Made by a program: the position numbers and the translations under genes. The notes beneath the pieces were generated by a model, which saw nothing but the letters and a program-made list of their open reading frames with translations, was not told where the DNA came from and ran no database searches. 64,000 nucleotides of DNA from Rhodovulum sp. MB263 (GTDB taxonomy: Bacteria > Pseudomonadota > Alphaproteobacteria > Rhodobacterales > Rhodobacteraceae). Of this stretch, positions 31,552 to 41,141 are shown in pieces (position 1 is the stretch's first letter; each line of letters opens with the position of its first letter). The stretch is from positions 3,561,001 to 3,625,000 of the forward strand of contig NZ_CP020384.1 of assembly GCF_002073975.1 (NCBI RefSeq). The letters run 5' to 3'.

Positions 31552-32038
31552 GGGGCGCCTCCGGCGGCGGATCGGCCGGGGCGCGGCCCAGCACCTCGCG
31601 GACATGTTGCAGATAGCGGATCAGGATCAGACCGAAGCCGAAGGGCACCGCCGCCTGATAATACCAGGCCGGGATGCCCAGCGCATAGGAGCGCATCCCG
31701 TTGCCCCGAAGCGTGACCAGCACATCCCAGGACACCCAGGCCGAAAGCCCCAGCAGCAGCGCCGACAGCCCTGCTGCCAGCCCGAAAAGCGGCTTGCGCA
31801 GCGGGCGCGGCAGCAGGTCCTGGACCAGCGTGACCGCCAGATGCTCGCCCCGCCGCGCGGCGATGGCCGCGCCGAAGACGGTCAGCAGAAGAAAGCCGTT
31901 GGTCAGCAGCTCTTCGCTGGCGGCCAGCGAGTAATTGGTGCCGTAGCGCACCACCACATTGGCAAAGCCGATCGCGGTCATGCCGAGGAACAGCAGGGCA
32001 CAGACGATCTTCTCGGCCTCTCGAAGAAGGAAGCGCAT
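31544..32038 (-). CDS. dctQ: TRAP transporter small permease (DctQ)
   Basis: 164 aa from the ATG at 32038, with four hydrophobic helices (residues about 10-30, 45-63, 88-108, 128-148). The F-A-N-V-V-V-R-Y motif near residue 25, then S-E-E-L near 40 and R-R-G-E-H-L-A-V-T near 63, is the DctQ signature. The C-terminal tail is Pro-rich. The gap to dctP is 83 bases. Confidence 0.9.
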   Translation of the reverse strand: MRFLLREAEKIVCALLFLGMTAIGFANVVVRYGTNYSLAASEELLTNGFLLLTVFGAAIAARRGEHLAVTLVQDLLPRPLRKPLFGLAAGLSALLLGLSAWVSWDVLVTLRGNGMRSYALGIPAWYYQAAVPFGFGLILIRYLQHVREVLGRAPADPPPEAPHA

Positions 32039-32121
32039 GGGCGGGCCTACCGGCTCTTTTGCAGGGGGCAGGCGCCGGGCCGGAGCCTGCCCTCGGGCGG
32101 CCCGGCCCGGCGCGCCAGGGG

Positions 32122-33126
32122 TCAGTTGGTGCCGGCGATGGCCGACTGGAAGGCCTCGACGATCTCGGGGCCGACCTTCTCGGACCATTTGTCGAAGGCG
32201 GGCCTGGTCGCGGCACGGAAGGCCGCAAGCTCTTCGGGGGTTGGCTCATAGACCTCCATGCCCGCCTCGCGCAGGAAGTCGATGCCTGCGGCGGTCGCCT
32301 CGCGCGAGATCTGGCGTTGCCAGGCCATCGCCTCGACCGCAGCCTTGCGCATCTTCTCCTGGGTCTCGGCATCGAGGCTGTCCCATTTCGACTGCGAGAC
32401 GCCGAGGAAGACCGGATCATAGGAATAATGCCAGGCGGTCAGGTATTTCTGCATCTCGTAGACCTGCTGCGGGATGATCACCGCGCCGATCGGGTTTTCC
32501 TGGCCGTCGACCACGCCCTGTTGCAGCGCGGTCAGGGTCTCGGACCATTGCATCTGGGTCGGGTTGGCGCCGAGCGCATTCATAACGTCGATATACATCG
32601 GCCCCGACACCCGCATGTTGAGGCCCTGCATGTCCTCGGGGGCTTTCACCGGGCGCACGCTGTTGGTCAGCTCGCGGAAGCCGTTCTCGCCCCAGGCCAG
32701 CACCACGATGCCCTTGTCCAGGAGGATCTTCGACATCATCTCGCCGGGCGCGCCCTGGGTGGTGGCATCGACCTCGTCATAGGAGCTGTAGAGATAGGGC
32801 AGCGAGAAGACCGCCATCTCGGGCACCAGTGGCGTGACGTTGATCGCCGAGGTGACGACAAGATCCAGCGCGCCGCGGCCCACCATCTCGGTCATCTTCA
32901 TCTGGTCGCCGCCCGCAAGCTGGGCATTGGGGAAGACCCGGACCTTCAGATCGCCATCGGTCGCCTCGGCCAGCAGTTCGCCGAATTTCTCGGCGCCCTT
33001 GTGCCAGGTCGTGGTGTCGCCGACATTATGCGACAGCCGCAGGGTCTCGGCAGAGGCCGTCCCCAGCATCATCGCCCCCGCGATCAGCGCGGCCAGCGCG
33101 CCGCCTCCCAGTCGAACCGCTTTCAT
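32122..33126 (-). CDS. dctP: TRAP transporter periplasmic binding protein (DctP family)
   Basis: 334 aa from the ATG at 33126, preceded by GGAGGAAACGG. The signal peptide spans about residues 1-26 (G-G-G-A-L-A-A-L-I-A-G-A-M-M-L-G-T-A-S-A). The mature protein begins E-T-L-R-L-S-H-N-V-G. The solute-carboxylate arginine region is G-L-N-M-R-V-S-G-P near residue 165, and the G-V-V-D-G-Q-E-N-P-I segment is near 205. Substrate is a carboxylate (C4-dicarboxylate or similar sugar acid) by family; the gene symbol marks the family, not a proven dicarboxylate. Confidence 0.9.
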   Translation of the reverse strand: MKAVRLGGGALAALIAGAMMLGTASAETLRLSHNVGDTTTWHKGAEKFGELLAEATDGDLKVRVFPNAQLAGGDQMKMTEMVGRGALDLVVTSAINVTPLVPEMAVFSLPYLYSSYDEVDATTQGAPGEMMSKILLDKGIVVLAWGENGFRELTNSVRPVKAPEDMQGLNMRVSGPMYIDVMNALGANPTQMQWSETLTALQQGVVDGQENPIGAVIIPQQVYEMQKYLTAWHYSYDPVFLGVSQSKWDSLDAETQEKMRKAAVEAMAWQRQISREATAAGIDFLREAGMEVYEPTPEELAAFRAATRPAFDKWSEKVGPEIVEAFQSAIAGTN

Positions 33127-33654
33127 CCGTTTCCTCCGTCTTTCGCCCGCCCGTCCGGGGCAGTGTCCCTTGGCGGACCGGTCTTGCCCGCGGGCCATAT
33201 CAAGACCAGAACCGGGCGCCCGGCACAAGCCGAGAAGCCCCCTGCCCGGCAACAAGATCGCCCGAAGACACCCACCCGACGAAACAATACTGCGCAACCA
33301 CAACCTCACGACGCAAGGATCGCTTTCTCTCGCCCCCCGTGATCGCGGCACGGCCCCGACCGGCGCCGCGATGCGCCGCCGAGGCCACAAGGGCAGAAGA
33401 TCCCGCGACCGCATCCCGCCGGTCCCTCCGGATAGCGGCAGAACGTGGCCCTGAGGCAGGAAGCGCGCGTCCGGCGAAGGGCAGGAGATCGGGCCCGAGG
33501 CCGGTCGCCGCAACACCACTCGCCCCCGACCCCGACTGCCGACGAAACTGCCGGGGCACAGGAGACCGCCCAGCGGCCGGACGGAAATTCCACCCTTGTG
33601 ATGATCCGGGCCCTCGGGGCGGCACCGAGGGTCTGAAACCGCCCTTCCCGCCGG
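33127..33654. other. Spacer between the TRAP operon and the ABC/nucleoside operon
   Basis: 528 bases with no recognisable gene. It is the likely promoter region of dctPQM and 3' end of the ribokinase operon. I saw no clear terminator hairpin with a T-tract, nor a known operator. Confidence 0.4.
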
Positions 33655-34545
33655 TCAGCCCGCCGCAGCGGCCAGCACGGCGTCGGTGTCGCGGGCTTCG
33701 GGAAGGCTCGACTGGCTGCCGATCCGGGTGCAGGCGATGGCCGCCGCCGCCGCCGCCCGGCGCAGCGCTGCTCCGGGCGTCTCGCCGCGATCCAGAGCCG
33801 CCGCGAAGACGCCCACGAAACAGTCCCCGGCGGCGGTCGTGTCCTTCGGTGTGCAGGGCATCGCCGGGATCGAAATCTCCTGCCCCTGCCAGCACAGTTC
33901 GGCCCCCTCGCCGCCCAGCGTGCGCAGGATGCCGGCGCCCGAGGCGGCGGCCAGAGCGCGCGGATCGGGCGCGCAGCCCAGCCAGCCCGCCATCGCCTCG
34001 GCTTCGTCCTCGTTGACGACGATCAGATCGCAAAGCCCCAGCAGCTCGGCGTCGAGGCGACCGGCCGGGGCGAGGTTCAGGATACAGAGTGCGTCGGTGC
34101 TCCGGCAGCGCCGGATCAGCCGGGCGATCTCGGCCGGGTCGTTCTCCATCTGCAAAAGCAGGACCGAGGCCCGGTCCAGAAGCGCGTCCTCGACGCTGTC
34201 GGCAGAGGCTGCCAGATTGGCGCCGCCCGCCACCACGATCTCGTTCCGGCCACAGGCATCGCGGTGGATCGCGGCGCAGCCGGTGGGCGCCTCAAGCCGG
34301 GCCACGCGCGTCAGATCGACCCGGCCCTTCAGCCCCTCCAGCGCGACCTCGGCCAGCGCGTCCTGTCCGACCGCCCCAGCCATCGCCACCTCGGCGCCGT
34401 CAAGCGCGGCCGCCAGCGCCTGATTGGCACCCTTGCCGCCCGCCTCGGTGGTGAAGCTCTTCGCCATCAGGGTCTGGCCGGGCTGCGGCAGCGTCTCGAC
34501 CGCAAAGATCAGGTCGGCATTCAGAGAACCGAAGGTGACGATCAT
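33655..34545 (-). CDS. PfkB-family carbohydrate kinase, ribokinase-like
   Basis: 296 aa. PfkB signatures: G-S-L-N-A-D-L-I-F near residue 6, E-A-G-G-K-G-A-N-Q-A-L-A-A near residue 34 (sugar-binding G-G-K-G-A-N-Q as in RbsK), and the anion hole / catalytic base K-D-T-T-A-A-G-D-C-F-V-G near residue 240. Closest by motif to ribokinase. As the last gene of an operon with two nucleoside hydrolases, it should phosphorylate the ribose (or related pentose) freed by them. Its start overlaps the ATPase stop by 4 bases. Confidence 0.85.
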   Translation of the reverse strand: MIVTFGSLNADLIFAVETLPQPGQTLMAKSFTTEAGGKGANQALAAALDGAEVAMAGAVGQDALAEVALEGLKGRVDLTRVARLEAPTGCAAIHRDACGRNEIVVAGGANLAASADSVEDALLDRASVLLLQMENDPAEIARLIRRCRSTDALCILNLAPAGRLDAELLGLCDLIVVNEDEAEAMAGWLGCAPDPRALAAASGAGILRTLGGEGAELCWQGQEISIPAMPCTPKDTTAAGDCFVGVFAAALDRGETPGAALRRAAAAAAIACTRIGSQSSLPEARDTDAVLAAAAG

Positions 34546-36365
34546 GCGACGGCCTCGCTTTCATGGATCTGAACGAAATGCCCCTCTCCGACCTCGCGGT
34601 AAAGCCGTTTCGGCGCCACGTAACCGGCCGGGCGATAGGGGCTCCGGATCTCGTCGCCCGCCACTACCCGGCGGCTGCGGCGCGACGGGTCGGCCACCGG
34701 CACCGCGGCGATCAGCTTGCGGGTATAGGGGTGCTGCGGGGTCTCGAAGACAGCCGCACGCGGGCCGATCTCGACGATCTCGCCCAGGTACATCACCGCG
34801 ACCCGGTGGCTGATGCGCTCGACCACCGCCATGTCATGGCTGATGAAGAGATAGCCGAGCCCGTAGCGCTCCTGCAGATCGAGCATCAGGTTGATGACCT
34901 GCGCCTTCACCGACACGTCCAGCGCCGAGACGGATTCATCGGCGACGATCAGTTTCGGTTCCAGCGCCAGCGCCCGGGCGATGCAGATCCGCTGACGCTG
35001 GCCGCCCGAGAATTCATGCGGGAAGCGTTGCAGCATCTCGCCCGACAGCCCGACCCGCTCCAGCAGGTCGGCCACCCGCGCCGGCGCCTCGCGGCGCGAG
35101 ACGAGCCCGTGCACGATCATCGGTTCGGCAATGGCCTCGCCGATGCGGATGCGCGGATTGAGGCTTTCGAACGGGTCCTGAAAGATCATCTGCACGTCGC
35201 GGCGGATCTTCGTCAGCTCCGAATGCCCGGCCCCGCGCACGTCATGCCCGTCCATCGCGATGCTGCCGCCCGAGGGGTCCTCGAGCCGGATCAGCGACCG
35301 GCCGGTGGTCGACTTGCCGCAGCCGCTTTCGCCCACCAGAGACAGGGTCTCGCCCTGACGCAGCGCGAACGAGATGTCCTCGACGGCGTGGATCCGGCCG
35401 ACGACCCGGCGCAGGATCCCCTTGCGGACCGGGAAGCGGGTCACGAGATTGTCGACCTTCAGCACCGGCGGTTCATTCACGCGCACGGTATCGGCGGTGG
35501 GCGGCGGCGGCGCGATCTCGCCCGTCGCCATGTCGACCCGCGGAAAGCGCAGCGGCCGGTCCTGGCCCGCCATGGCGCCAAGCTGCGGCACGGCGGACAG
35601 GAGCGCGCGGGAATAAGGGTGCTTCGCCTCGCGGAAGATCGCCTCGGTCGTGGCCTTCTCGACCACCTCGCCGCGATACATCACGACGGTCCGGTCCGAG
35701 ATCTCGGCCACCACGCCCATGTCATGGGTGATGAAGAGGACCGACATGCCCTCTTCCTCCTGCAGGGTCTTGATCAGCTCGAGGATCTGGGCCTGGATCG
35801 TGACGTCGAGCGCGGTGGTCGGCTCGTCGGCGATCAGGAGCCGGGGCGAACAGGCCAGTGCGATGGCGATCACCACGCGCTGGCGCATGCCGCCCGAGAA
35901 ATTCATCGGATACTCGCCCAGCCGCGCCGCCGCCGAGGGGATGCGCACCCGGTCCAGAAGCCGCACCGCCTCGGCCTCGGCCGCGGCGCCGTCCAGCCCG
36001 CGATGCCGGCGCAGTACCTCGGTGATCTGATCGCCGATCCTCAGCACCGGGTTCAGCGAGGTCATCGGTTCCTGGAAGATCATGCCGATCCGGTTGCCCC
36101 GGATCGCCTGCATGTGATCGAGCGGCATCGCCAGCAGGTCCTGCCCCTCGAAGACGATCCGGCCTTCGGTGCGGGAATTGGCGGGCGACAGCAGTCGCAT
36201 GATCGACATAGCGGTCACGCTCTTGCCAGAACCCGACTCGCCCACCACGGCCACCGTCTCCTGCGGGCCGATATCGAAGCTGACGCCCTCGACGACATTG
36301 CGCCACTGGCCCTCGACACGGAAGGCCGCGCTCAGCGCCTCGACGGAAAGAACGGGGGTCTCCAT
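34542..36365 (-). CDS. Peptide/opine-type ABC transporter, fused double ATP-binding protein
   Basis: 607 aa with two complete nucleotide-binding domains, equivalent to DppD and DppF fused. NBD1: Walker A G-E-S-G-S-G-K-S near residue 40, signature [13 protein letters not shown], Walker [16 protein letters not shown]2, from about residue 300: Walker [13 protein letters not shown], signature [13 protein letters not shown], Walker [13 protein letters not shown]. Note S for P after D-E in the second Walker B. The C-terminal oligo_HPY tail ([12 protein letters not shown]) is present. It energises the two permeases that follow upstream in the operon. Confidence 0.93.
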   Translation of the reverse strand: METPVLSVEALSAAFRVEGQWRNVVEGVSFDIGPQETVAVVGESGSGKSVTAMSIMRLLSPANSRTEGRIVFEGQDLLAMPLDHMQAIRGNRIGMIFQEPMTSLNPVLRIGDQITEVLRRHRGLDGAAAEAEAVRLLDRVRIPSAAARLGEYPMNFSGGMRQRVVIAIALACSPRLLIADEPTTALDVTIQAQILELIKTLQEEEGMSVLFITHDMGVVAEISDRTVVMYRGEVVEKATTEAIFREAKHPYSRALLSAVPQLGAMAGQDRPLRFPRVDMATGEIAPPPPTADTVRVNEPPVLKVDNLVTRFPVRKGILRRVVGRIHAVEDISFALRQGETLSLVGESGCGKSTTGRSLIRLEDPSGGSIAMDGHDVRGAGHSELTKIRRDVQMIFQDPFESLNPRIRIGEAIAEPMIVHGLVSRREAPARVADLLERVGLSGEMLQRFPHEFSGGQRQRICIARALALEPKLIVADESVSALDVSVKAQVINLMLDLQERYGLGYLFISHDMAVVERISHRVAVMYLGEIVEIGPRAAVFETPQHPYTRKLIAAVPVADPSRRSRRVVAGDEIRSPYRPAGYVAPKRLYREVGEGHFVQIHESEAVA

Positions 36366-36368
36366 CGC

Positions 36369-37307
36369 TCAGCCCTCCCTGCGGGGGTTCAGGATGTCTC
36401 GCAGCGAGTCGCCGATCAGGTTGATCGAGACGATCAGCACCAACAGCGCGAGACCGGGGAAGAAGCTGATCCAGTAATCGCCCGACAGCAGGTATTCATA
36501 GCCGTTCGAGACCAGCAGCCCCAGCGAGGGCTCGGTCACCGGCAGGCCGATGCCGAGAAAGCTCAGCGTGGCTTCCAGCATGATCGCATAGGCCACGCGC
36601 ATGGTGGCGACGACGATCAGCGGCGGCAGGCAGTTCGGCAGGATGTGGCGGAACAGGATCCGCCGGTCGGGCAGCGCCATCGAGCGCGCGGCATCGACAT
36701 AGGCGCGCTTGCGCTCGACCAGGGCCGAGCCGCGGATCGTGCGCGCGTAATAGGCCCATTGGGTGACGACGAGCGCGAGGATGATCTTGTCGACCCCCTG
36801 CCCGAGGATCGCGAGGAAGATCAGCGCGATCAGGATCGCCGGAAAGCTGAGCTGGATATCGACGATCCGCATCAGGAAGGCGTCGGTCCGCCCGCCCGCA
36901 TAGGCGCTGAACAGCCCCACCGAGGCGCCGATCACCAGCGCGATGGCCGCACTGGCCAGACCGACGAGAATGCTGGTCCGGAGCCCGAACAGGATCGCGC
37001 TGAACAGATCGCGGCCCTGATCGTCGGTGCCGAGCAGATAGGTCATGCCGGTCATGCTTTGCGAGCCCGGGCCGAGGCGGCCATCCATGATGTCGAGCTG
37101 GGCGAGATCATAGGGGTCCTGCGGCGCGATCAGCGGCGCGAAGACCGCCCCGATCACCAGCAGCGTGAGGATCACGAGCCCGGTCAGCGCCAGCGGGTCG
37201 CGCAGAAGCCTGGCCATGGTCTGGCGAAACGGCGAGGCCGAGGCGGGCGGCACGGCCGCCGTGGCAGCGGCATGGACGGACCGGGGGGTATCGGACGGGG
37301 CGGTCAT
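36369..37307 (-). CDS. Peptide-type ABC transporter permease (DppC-like)
   Basis: 312 aa from the ATG at 37307, which begins 1 base after the stop of the neighbouring permease; an earlier in-frame ATG would overlap that gene further. N-terminal tail rich in Ala/Pro, then the OppC_N segment R-D-P-L-A-L-T-G-L-V-I-L. Loop A-P-L-I-A-P-Q-D-P-Y and LGTDDQGRDLFSAILFGLRT near residue 90 are typical of DppC. The EAA coupling loop is A-A-R-S-M-A-L-P-D-R-R-I-L-F-R-H-I-L-P-N. Five to six helices. Confidence 0.92.
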   Translation of the reverse strand: MTAPSDTPRSVHAAATAAVPPASASPFRQTMARLLRDPLALTGLVILTLLVIGAVFAPLIAPQDPYDLAQLDIMDGRLGPGSQSMTGMTYLLGTDDQGRDLFSAILFGLRTSILVGLASAAIALVIGASVGLFSAYAGGRTDAFLMRIVDIQLSFPAILIALIFLAILGQGVDKIILALVVTQWAYYARTIRGSALVERKRAYVDAARSMALPDRRILFRHILPNCLPPLIVVATMRVAYAIMLEATLSFLGIGLPVTEPSLGLLVSNGYEYLLSGDYWISFFPGLALLVLIVSINLIGDSLRDILNPRREG

Positions 37308-37308
37308 C

Positions 37309-38280
37309 TCAGTTGCCCTCCAGCCGGACACGCGGATCGACAAGCGAATACAGAATGTCGACGGTGAGGTTTATGAGGCTGAACATGACCACCGTGATCA
37401 TCAGGTAGGCCAGGATCACCGGCCGGTCGAGCACGGCGATCGAATCGATGATCAGCTTGCCCATGCCGGGCCAGGCGAAGATCGTCTCGGTCACCACCGC
37501 GAAGGCGATCAGCGAGCCGAGTTCCAGCCCGATCACGGTGATCAGCGGAATGAGCGTGTTCTTCAGCACATGGATGCGGACGATGCGTCCCTCGGGCAGG
37601 CCCTTGGCGCGGGCGAAGCGCACGAAGTCGAGCTGCATGGTCTCGAGCACGCCCGCCCGGGTGATGCGGATCACCAGCGAGATCTTGAACAGCGCGAGGT
37701 TGAAGGCCGGCAGCGCGATATGTGCCAGACCGTCGAGGGTGAACAGGCTCAGCGGCACGCCGAAGACATCGACAGTGTCGCCGCGTCCCGACGAGGGCAG
37801 CCAGCCCAGCTGGACCGCGAAGACCATGATCATCACCAGCCCGATCCAGAAGGTCGGCAGCGAGAAACCGAGGATCGAGAAGGCCATGATCGACTTCGCG
37901 AGCCCCCCGTTCGGCCTGAGCCCGGCATAGACCCCGAGCGGCAGCCCGATCGCCAGCGCCATGACCAGCGCCGCGGCGGCCAGTTCCAGCGTCGCGGGCA
38001 TGCGCTGCAGGATCAGATGCAGCGCGGGCTGGTTGTAGACGAAGGAATTGCCCAGATCGCCCGACAGCGCGTTCTTGAGGAAGATCCCGTATTGCACCCA
38101 GACCGGCTGATCGAGCCCGAAGGACCGGATCACCTCCAGCCGCTCGGCGGGCGTCGCGGTCGGGCTCAGCAGAACGTCGACCGGATTGCCGACCATGTGC
38201 AGCCCGCCGAAGACCAGAACCGACATGACGAACAGCGTCACCACGGTCTGCAGCAACCGGCTGAAGAGATACCCGCTCAT
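37309..38280 (-). CDS. Peptide-type ABC transporter permease (DppB-like)
   Basis: 323 aa, six hydrophobic helices. Typical DppB N-terminus (L-F-S-R-L-L-Q-T-V-V-T-L-F-V-M-S-V-L-V-F), G-L-D-Q-P-V-W-V-Q-Y near residue 54, then A-L-S-G-D-L-G-N-S-F near 70. The EAA loop is F-A-R-A-K-G-L-P-E-G-R-I-V-R-I-H-V-L-K-N, and ...I-L-Y-S-L-V-D-P-R-V-R-L is at the C-terminus. Pairs with the DppC-like subunit. Its start overlaps the first nucleoside hydrolase stop by 4 bases. Confidence 0.93.
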   Translation of the reverse strand: MSGYLFSRLLQTVVTLFVMSVLVFGGLHMVGNPVDVLLSPTATPAERLEVIRSFGLDQPVWVQYGIFLKNALSGDLGNSFVYNQPALHLILQRMPATLELAAAALVMALAIGLPLGVYAGLRPNGGLAKSIMAFSILGFSLPTFWIGLVMIMVFAVQLGWLPSSGRGDTVDVFGVPLSLFTLDGLAHIALPAFNLALFKISLVIRITRAGVLETMQLDFVRFARAKGLPEGRIVRIHVLKNTLIPLITVIGLELGSLIAFAVVTETIFAWPGMGKLIIDSIAVLDRPVILAYLMITVVMFSLINLTVDILYSLVDPRVRLEGN

Positions 38281-39245
38281 TCCGTTTCCTTCTGCGGCGT
38301 CGTTCCACGCCTCTCACCATGGGCCGCGATGCGATCGAGGACCAGCGCGATATAGGCGGCCTCGTCGACCCCGGTCATCACCGCCATATGCGGCGAGGGC
38401 GCGTTGAAATCGGCAAATGTATGGCCGCTGGTCGCGCCGCCGACCTGAACCCCGATCCGGGCGCTGCGCCCCTTGAACAGATCCGGCTGCACCAGCCAGG
38501 CAATGGTCATCGGGTCATGCAGCGGCCCGCCCGGACGGCCGTAGCGCTCGGGGGCGCTGCGGTCGTATTGGGTCAGCAGATTGGCCAGCGCCCGCCCGGC
38601 CGCCCCGCCCCGGGCACGGAACTCCGCGATATGCGTGTCGGTGAACAGCGCCTGCGTCGTCACGTCGAGCGGGAACAGCACCAGCGGCACGCCCGAACCG
38701 AAGACGATCTCGGCGGCATGCGGGTCGGCATGGATGTTGAACTCGGCCCAGGGGGTGCGGTGGCCGGGCATGGCGATGGCGCCGCCCATGCAAACGATCC
38801 GCCGGATGCCGCGCCCCACCTCCGGATGCATCCGGAGCGCCAGCGCGATATTGGTCAGGGGCCCGATGGCACAGATCGTCAGCGGCTCGCCCGCCCTGGC
38901 GGCGGCGCGGGTCTTGCGGGCGATGAAGCGCACGGCGTTCTCGGTGGCGGGCGCGACCGGAGCCGCGCCGATCAGCGGCGCGGGAAAGGCGCCGATCGCG
39001 GCATATTTGCCGAAGACCTGATCGCGCAACAGCGGCGCGCGTGCGCCTGCCATGACCGGCAGGTCGGTCCGCCCGGTCAGCCCCACGATCCGGCAGGCAT
39101 TGGTCAGCGCGGCCGAAAGCGTCACATTGCCAGCGACGGCCGAGATCCCCAGCACGTCGAGTTCGGGCGAGCCCAGTGCCATCAGGATCGCGGCCGCGTC
39201 ATCGACGCCTGGATCGGTATCGATGATGACCGGTATCCGGTTCAT
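38277..39245 (-). CDS. Inosine/uridine-preferring nucleoside hydrolase 1
   Basis: 322 aa. Cleaves the N-glycosidic bond of nucleosides. The calcium-binding aspartate cluster I-I-D-T-D-P-G-V-D-D-A-A near residues 7-18, the N-I-H-A-D-P-H-A-A-E segment near residue 165 (N and D ligands) and L-H-D-P-M-T near 240 (conserved catalytic-side His and Asp) are all present, so it should be active. Operon partner of a second, diverged hydrolase; overlaps both neighbours by 4 bases. Confidence 0.92.
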   Translation of the reverse strand: MNRIPVIIDTDPGVDDAAAILMALGSPELDVLGISAVAGNVTLSAALTNACRIVGLTGRTDLPVMAGARAPLLRDQVFGKYAAIGAFPAPLIGAAPVAPATENAVRFIARKTRAAARAGEPLTICAIGPLTNIALALRMHPEVGRGIRRIVCMGGAIAMPGHRTPWAEFNIHADPHAAEIVFGSGVPLVLFPLDVTTQALFTDTHIAEFRARGGAAGRALANLLTQYDRSAPERYGRPGGPLHDPMTIAWLVQPDLFKGRSARIGVQVGGATSGHTFADFNAPSPHMAVMTGVDEAAYIALVLDRIAAHGERRGTTPQKETE

Positions 39246-40207
39246 GCCGCGGCGCCGGCGCCATAACGCGCCATCAGCCCGAGATAGAGATCGATCACGC
39301 CACCGGCATCGACCCCGATCGCGATATCGGCATTGGCGGGACCGCCGGTCTTGCCGAACCAGTCGGCCACCGTCTGGCCGAGGCAGAGCGGGCTCTCGGT
39401 CTCGACGAAGACCCGGGCCGGACGCGTCTCGAACAGCTCGGGCGCCAGCAGGAAGGCGGTCACCAGCGGGTCGTGCAGCGGCCCCCCGCGCGAGCCGTAG
39501 CGCTGCGGGTCGTTGCGGTCCCAGAACGCCATCAGCCCGGCCACGCTGCGCGAGATCCGGCCGCTGACCTCGGCGAAGCGGGTCACATGATCGGGCCTCA
39601 GCATCACCTGATGGGTGGCGTCAAGCCCGAGCACGGTCATCGGCAGCCCGGCCGCGAACACGATGGCGGCGGCATGGGGATCGGCCAGCATGTTGAATTC
39701 GGAGGTCAGCGAGCGGTTGCCCGGCTCGCGGAAGGCGCCGCCCATCATCACCACCCGTTCGATGCCCGCGGCGATGTCGGGGGCCAGCCTGAGGGCCAGC
39801 GCCAGATCGGTCAGCGGCCCGAGGCAGCACAGCGTGATCTTCGGCCCCTCGCCCCGCACCGCGCGGCCCAGATGGTCGATCAGCGCCTCGACCGCACCGA
39901 CCGGCTCGGGCCGCTTCAGCGGGTCGGGCAGCAGCGTGTCGCCCAGCCCGCTCTCGCCATGAAACTTGCCATGGATCGGCTCGCGGCAAAGCGGGCGATG
40001 GGCGCCGGCATGGACGGGAATATCCTCGCGCCCGCCCAGTTCGCAGATCTGCAGCGCATTGCGCAGCGTGCGTTCGAGCGGCTGGTTGCCGCAGACCGCG
40101 AGGATCGCGCGGATATCGAGTTCGGGCGCCGCGAAGGCCCCAAGCAGCGCGATGGCATCGTCAATGCCGGGATCGCAGTCGAAAATCACGGGAAGGGGTG
40201 CTGTCAT
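39242..40207 (-). CDS. Nucleoside hydrolase 2 (IunH family)
   Basis: 321 aa from the ATG at 40207. The longer open frame would read into the preceding gene region and lacks family similarity. Aspartate motif F-D-C-D-P-G-I-D-D-A-I-A near residues 8-19 (the D-C-D-P-G form seen in pyrimidine-type RihA/RihB). N-M-L-A-D-P-H-A-A near 160 and L-H-D-P-L-V near 240 are also present. The two hydrolases differ enough to have different base or sugar preferences. Having two in one operon with one transporter is unusual. Confidence 0.9.
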   Translation of the reverse strand: MTAPLPVIFDCDPGIDDAIALLGAFAAPELDIRAILAVCGNQPLERTLRNALQICELGGREDIPVHAGAHRPLCREPIHGKFHGESGLGDTLLPDPLKRPEPVGAVEALIDHLGRAVRGEGPKITLCCLGPLTDLALALRLAPDIAAGIERVVMMGGAFREPGNRSLTSEFNMLADPHAAAIVFAAGLPMTVLGLDATHQVMLRPDHVTRFAEVSGRISRSVAGLMAFWDRNDPQRYGSRGGPLHDPLVTAFLLAPELFETRPARVFVETESPLCLGQTVADWFGKTGGPANADIAIGVDAGGVIDLYLGLMARYGAGAAA

Positions 40208-40241
40208 GGAACCGTTCTTCACAGGAGAACCGCCCGGCCGC

Positions 40242-41141
40242 TCAGAGCGCGCCGATGGCGCCCAGCGCCTCGGCCAGCTCGACCCGCGCCGCCGCATCGA
40301 GCGGGGCCTGCGGCGCGACGGGATTGCCGACCTCGAAGCCCTGCAGCTCGAGCGCGGCCTTGATGCAGGCCGCCAGCGAATAGCGCGCGAACAGCTCGTT
40401 GATGCGCCAGAGCGAGCGCTGCAGGTCCATAGCGCGCTCCCAGTCGCCCGCCCGGGCGGCCTCGTAAAGCGCGATGCTCTGCTCGGGCACGATGCAGGCC
40501 GGGCCCGCCATCCAGCCGACGCCGCCGATCATCATCACGCAGGCCGGGATATGGGCCGAGGCGGCAAAGACCTCGATCCGGCCGCCGCAGCGGTTGAGGA
40601 TCGACAACAGCCGCCCGGTATTCGAGGAGGCATCCTTGATGTAGCGGATGTTCGGCACCCGGCTGAGCCGGTCGATCACCGGCAGCGTCAGGTCGGAACG
40701 CTGGAAATTCGGATTGGTGTACAGCACCACCGGCAGGCCCTCGGCGGCCTCGGCGATGGCGGTGAAATACGCCTCGACGCCCGCCTCGCCGATCGGGAAA
40801 TAGGCCTCGAGAATGGCAAGGATGCCATCGGCCCCGGCCGCGACCAGGGCGCGGGTCTGCGCCACCGCATCGGCGGTCGAGGTGGAGGCCACGCCCGGCA
40901 CCACCGGCACCCGTCCCCTGGCCGCGCCGATCACCGCCCGGGCGACCGCAAGGCGCTGATCGTTAGAGAGATAGGCGAATTCGCCGGTGCTGCCCAGCGG
41001 CGCGAGCCCGTGCACCCCTGCCCCGATCAGCCGCTCGACCAGAGCCGCCAGAACGTCCTCGCGGACCCCGCCCGAGGCGTCGAGCGGGGAGACCAGATAA
41101 GGGAAGACGCCGTGAAAGCCCGGCTCCCTCGGCGCGCTCAT
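40242..41141 (-). CDS. Dihydrodipicolinate synthase/N-acetylneuraminate lyase family aldolase
   Basis: 299 aa class I (Schiff-base) aldolase of the DapA/NanA superfamily. [10 protein letters not shown] near residue 47 is the keto-acid carboxylate-binding motif. V-V-L-Y-T-N-P-N-F carries the proton-shuttle Tyr near 135, and R-Y-I-K-D-A-S carries the Schiff-base Lys near 163. All catalytic residues are kept. It is not necessarily lysine DapA: the operon context (sugar kinase, nucleoside hydrolases, importer) suggests a catabolic lyase acting on a 2-keto acid. The substrate is unknown. Confidence 0.85.
   Translation of the reverse strand: MSAPREPGFHGVFPYLVSPLDASGGVREDVLAALVERLIGAGVHGLAPLGSTGEFAYLSNDQRLAVARAVIGAARGRVPVVPGVASTSTADAVAQTRALVAAGADGILAILEAYFPIGEAGVEAYFTAIAEAAEGLPVVLYTNPNFQRSDLTLPVIDRLSRVPNIRYIKDASSNTGRLLSILNRCGGRIEVFAASAHIPACVMMIGGVGWMAGPACIVPEQSIALYEAARAGDWERAMDLQRSLWRINELFARYSLAACIKAALELQGFEVGNPVAPQAPLDAAARVELAEALGAIGAL

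Noticed and set aside
34563..37367. 934-aa plus-strand ORF opposite the ABC ATPase and permease
   Set aside because: Antisense shadow; the minus-strand genes there have clear Walker and EAA motifs.
40242..41141. Housekeeping dapA (lysine biosynthesis)
   Set aside because: The catalytic residues fit the superfamily, but it is embedded in a catabolic import operon, so a biosynthetic role is unlikely.
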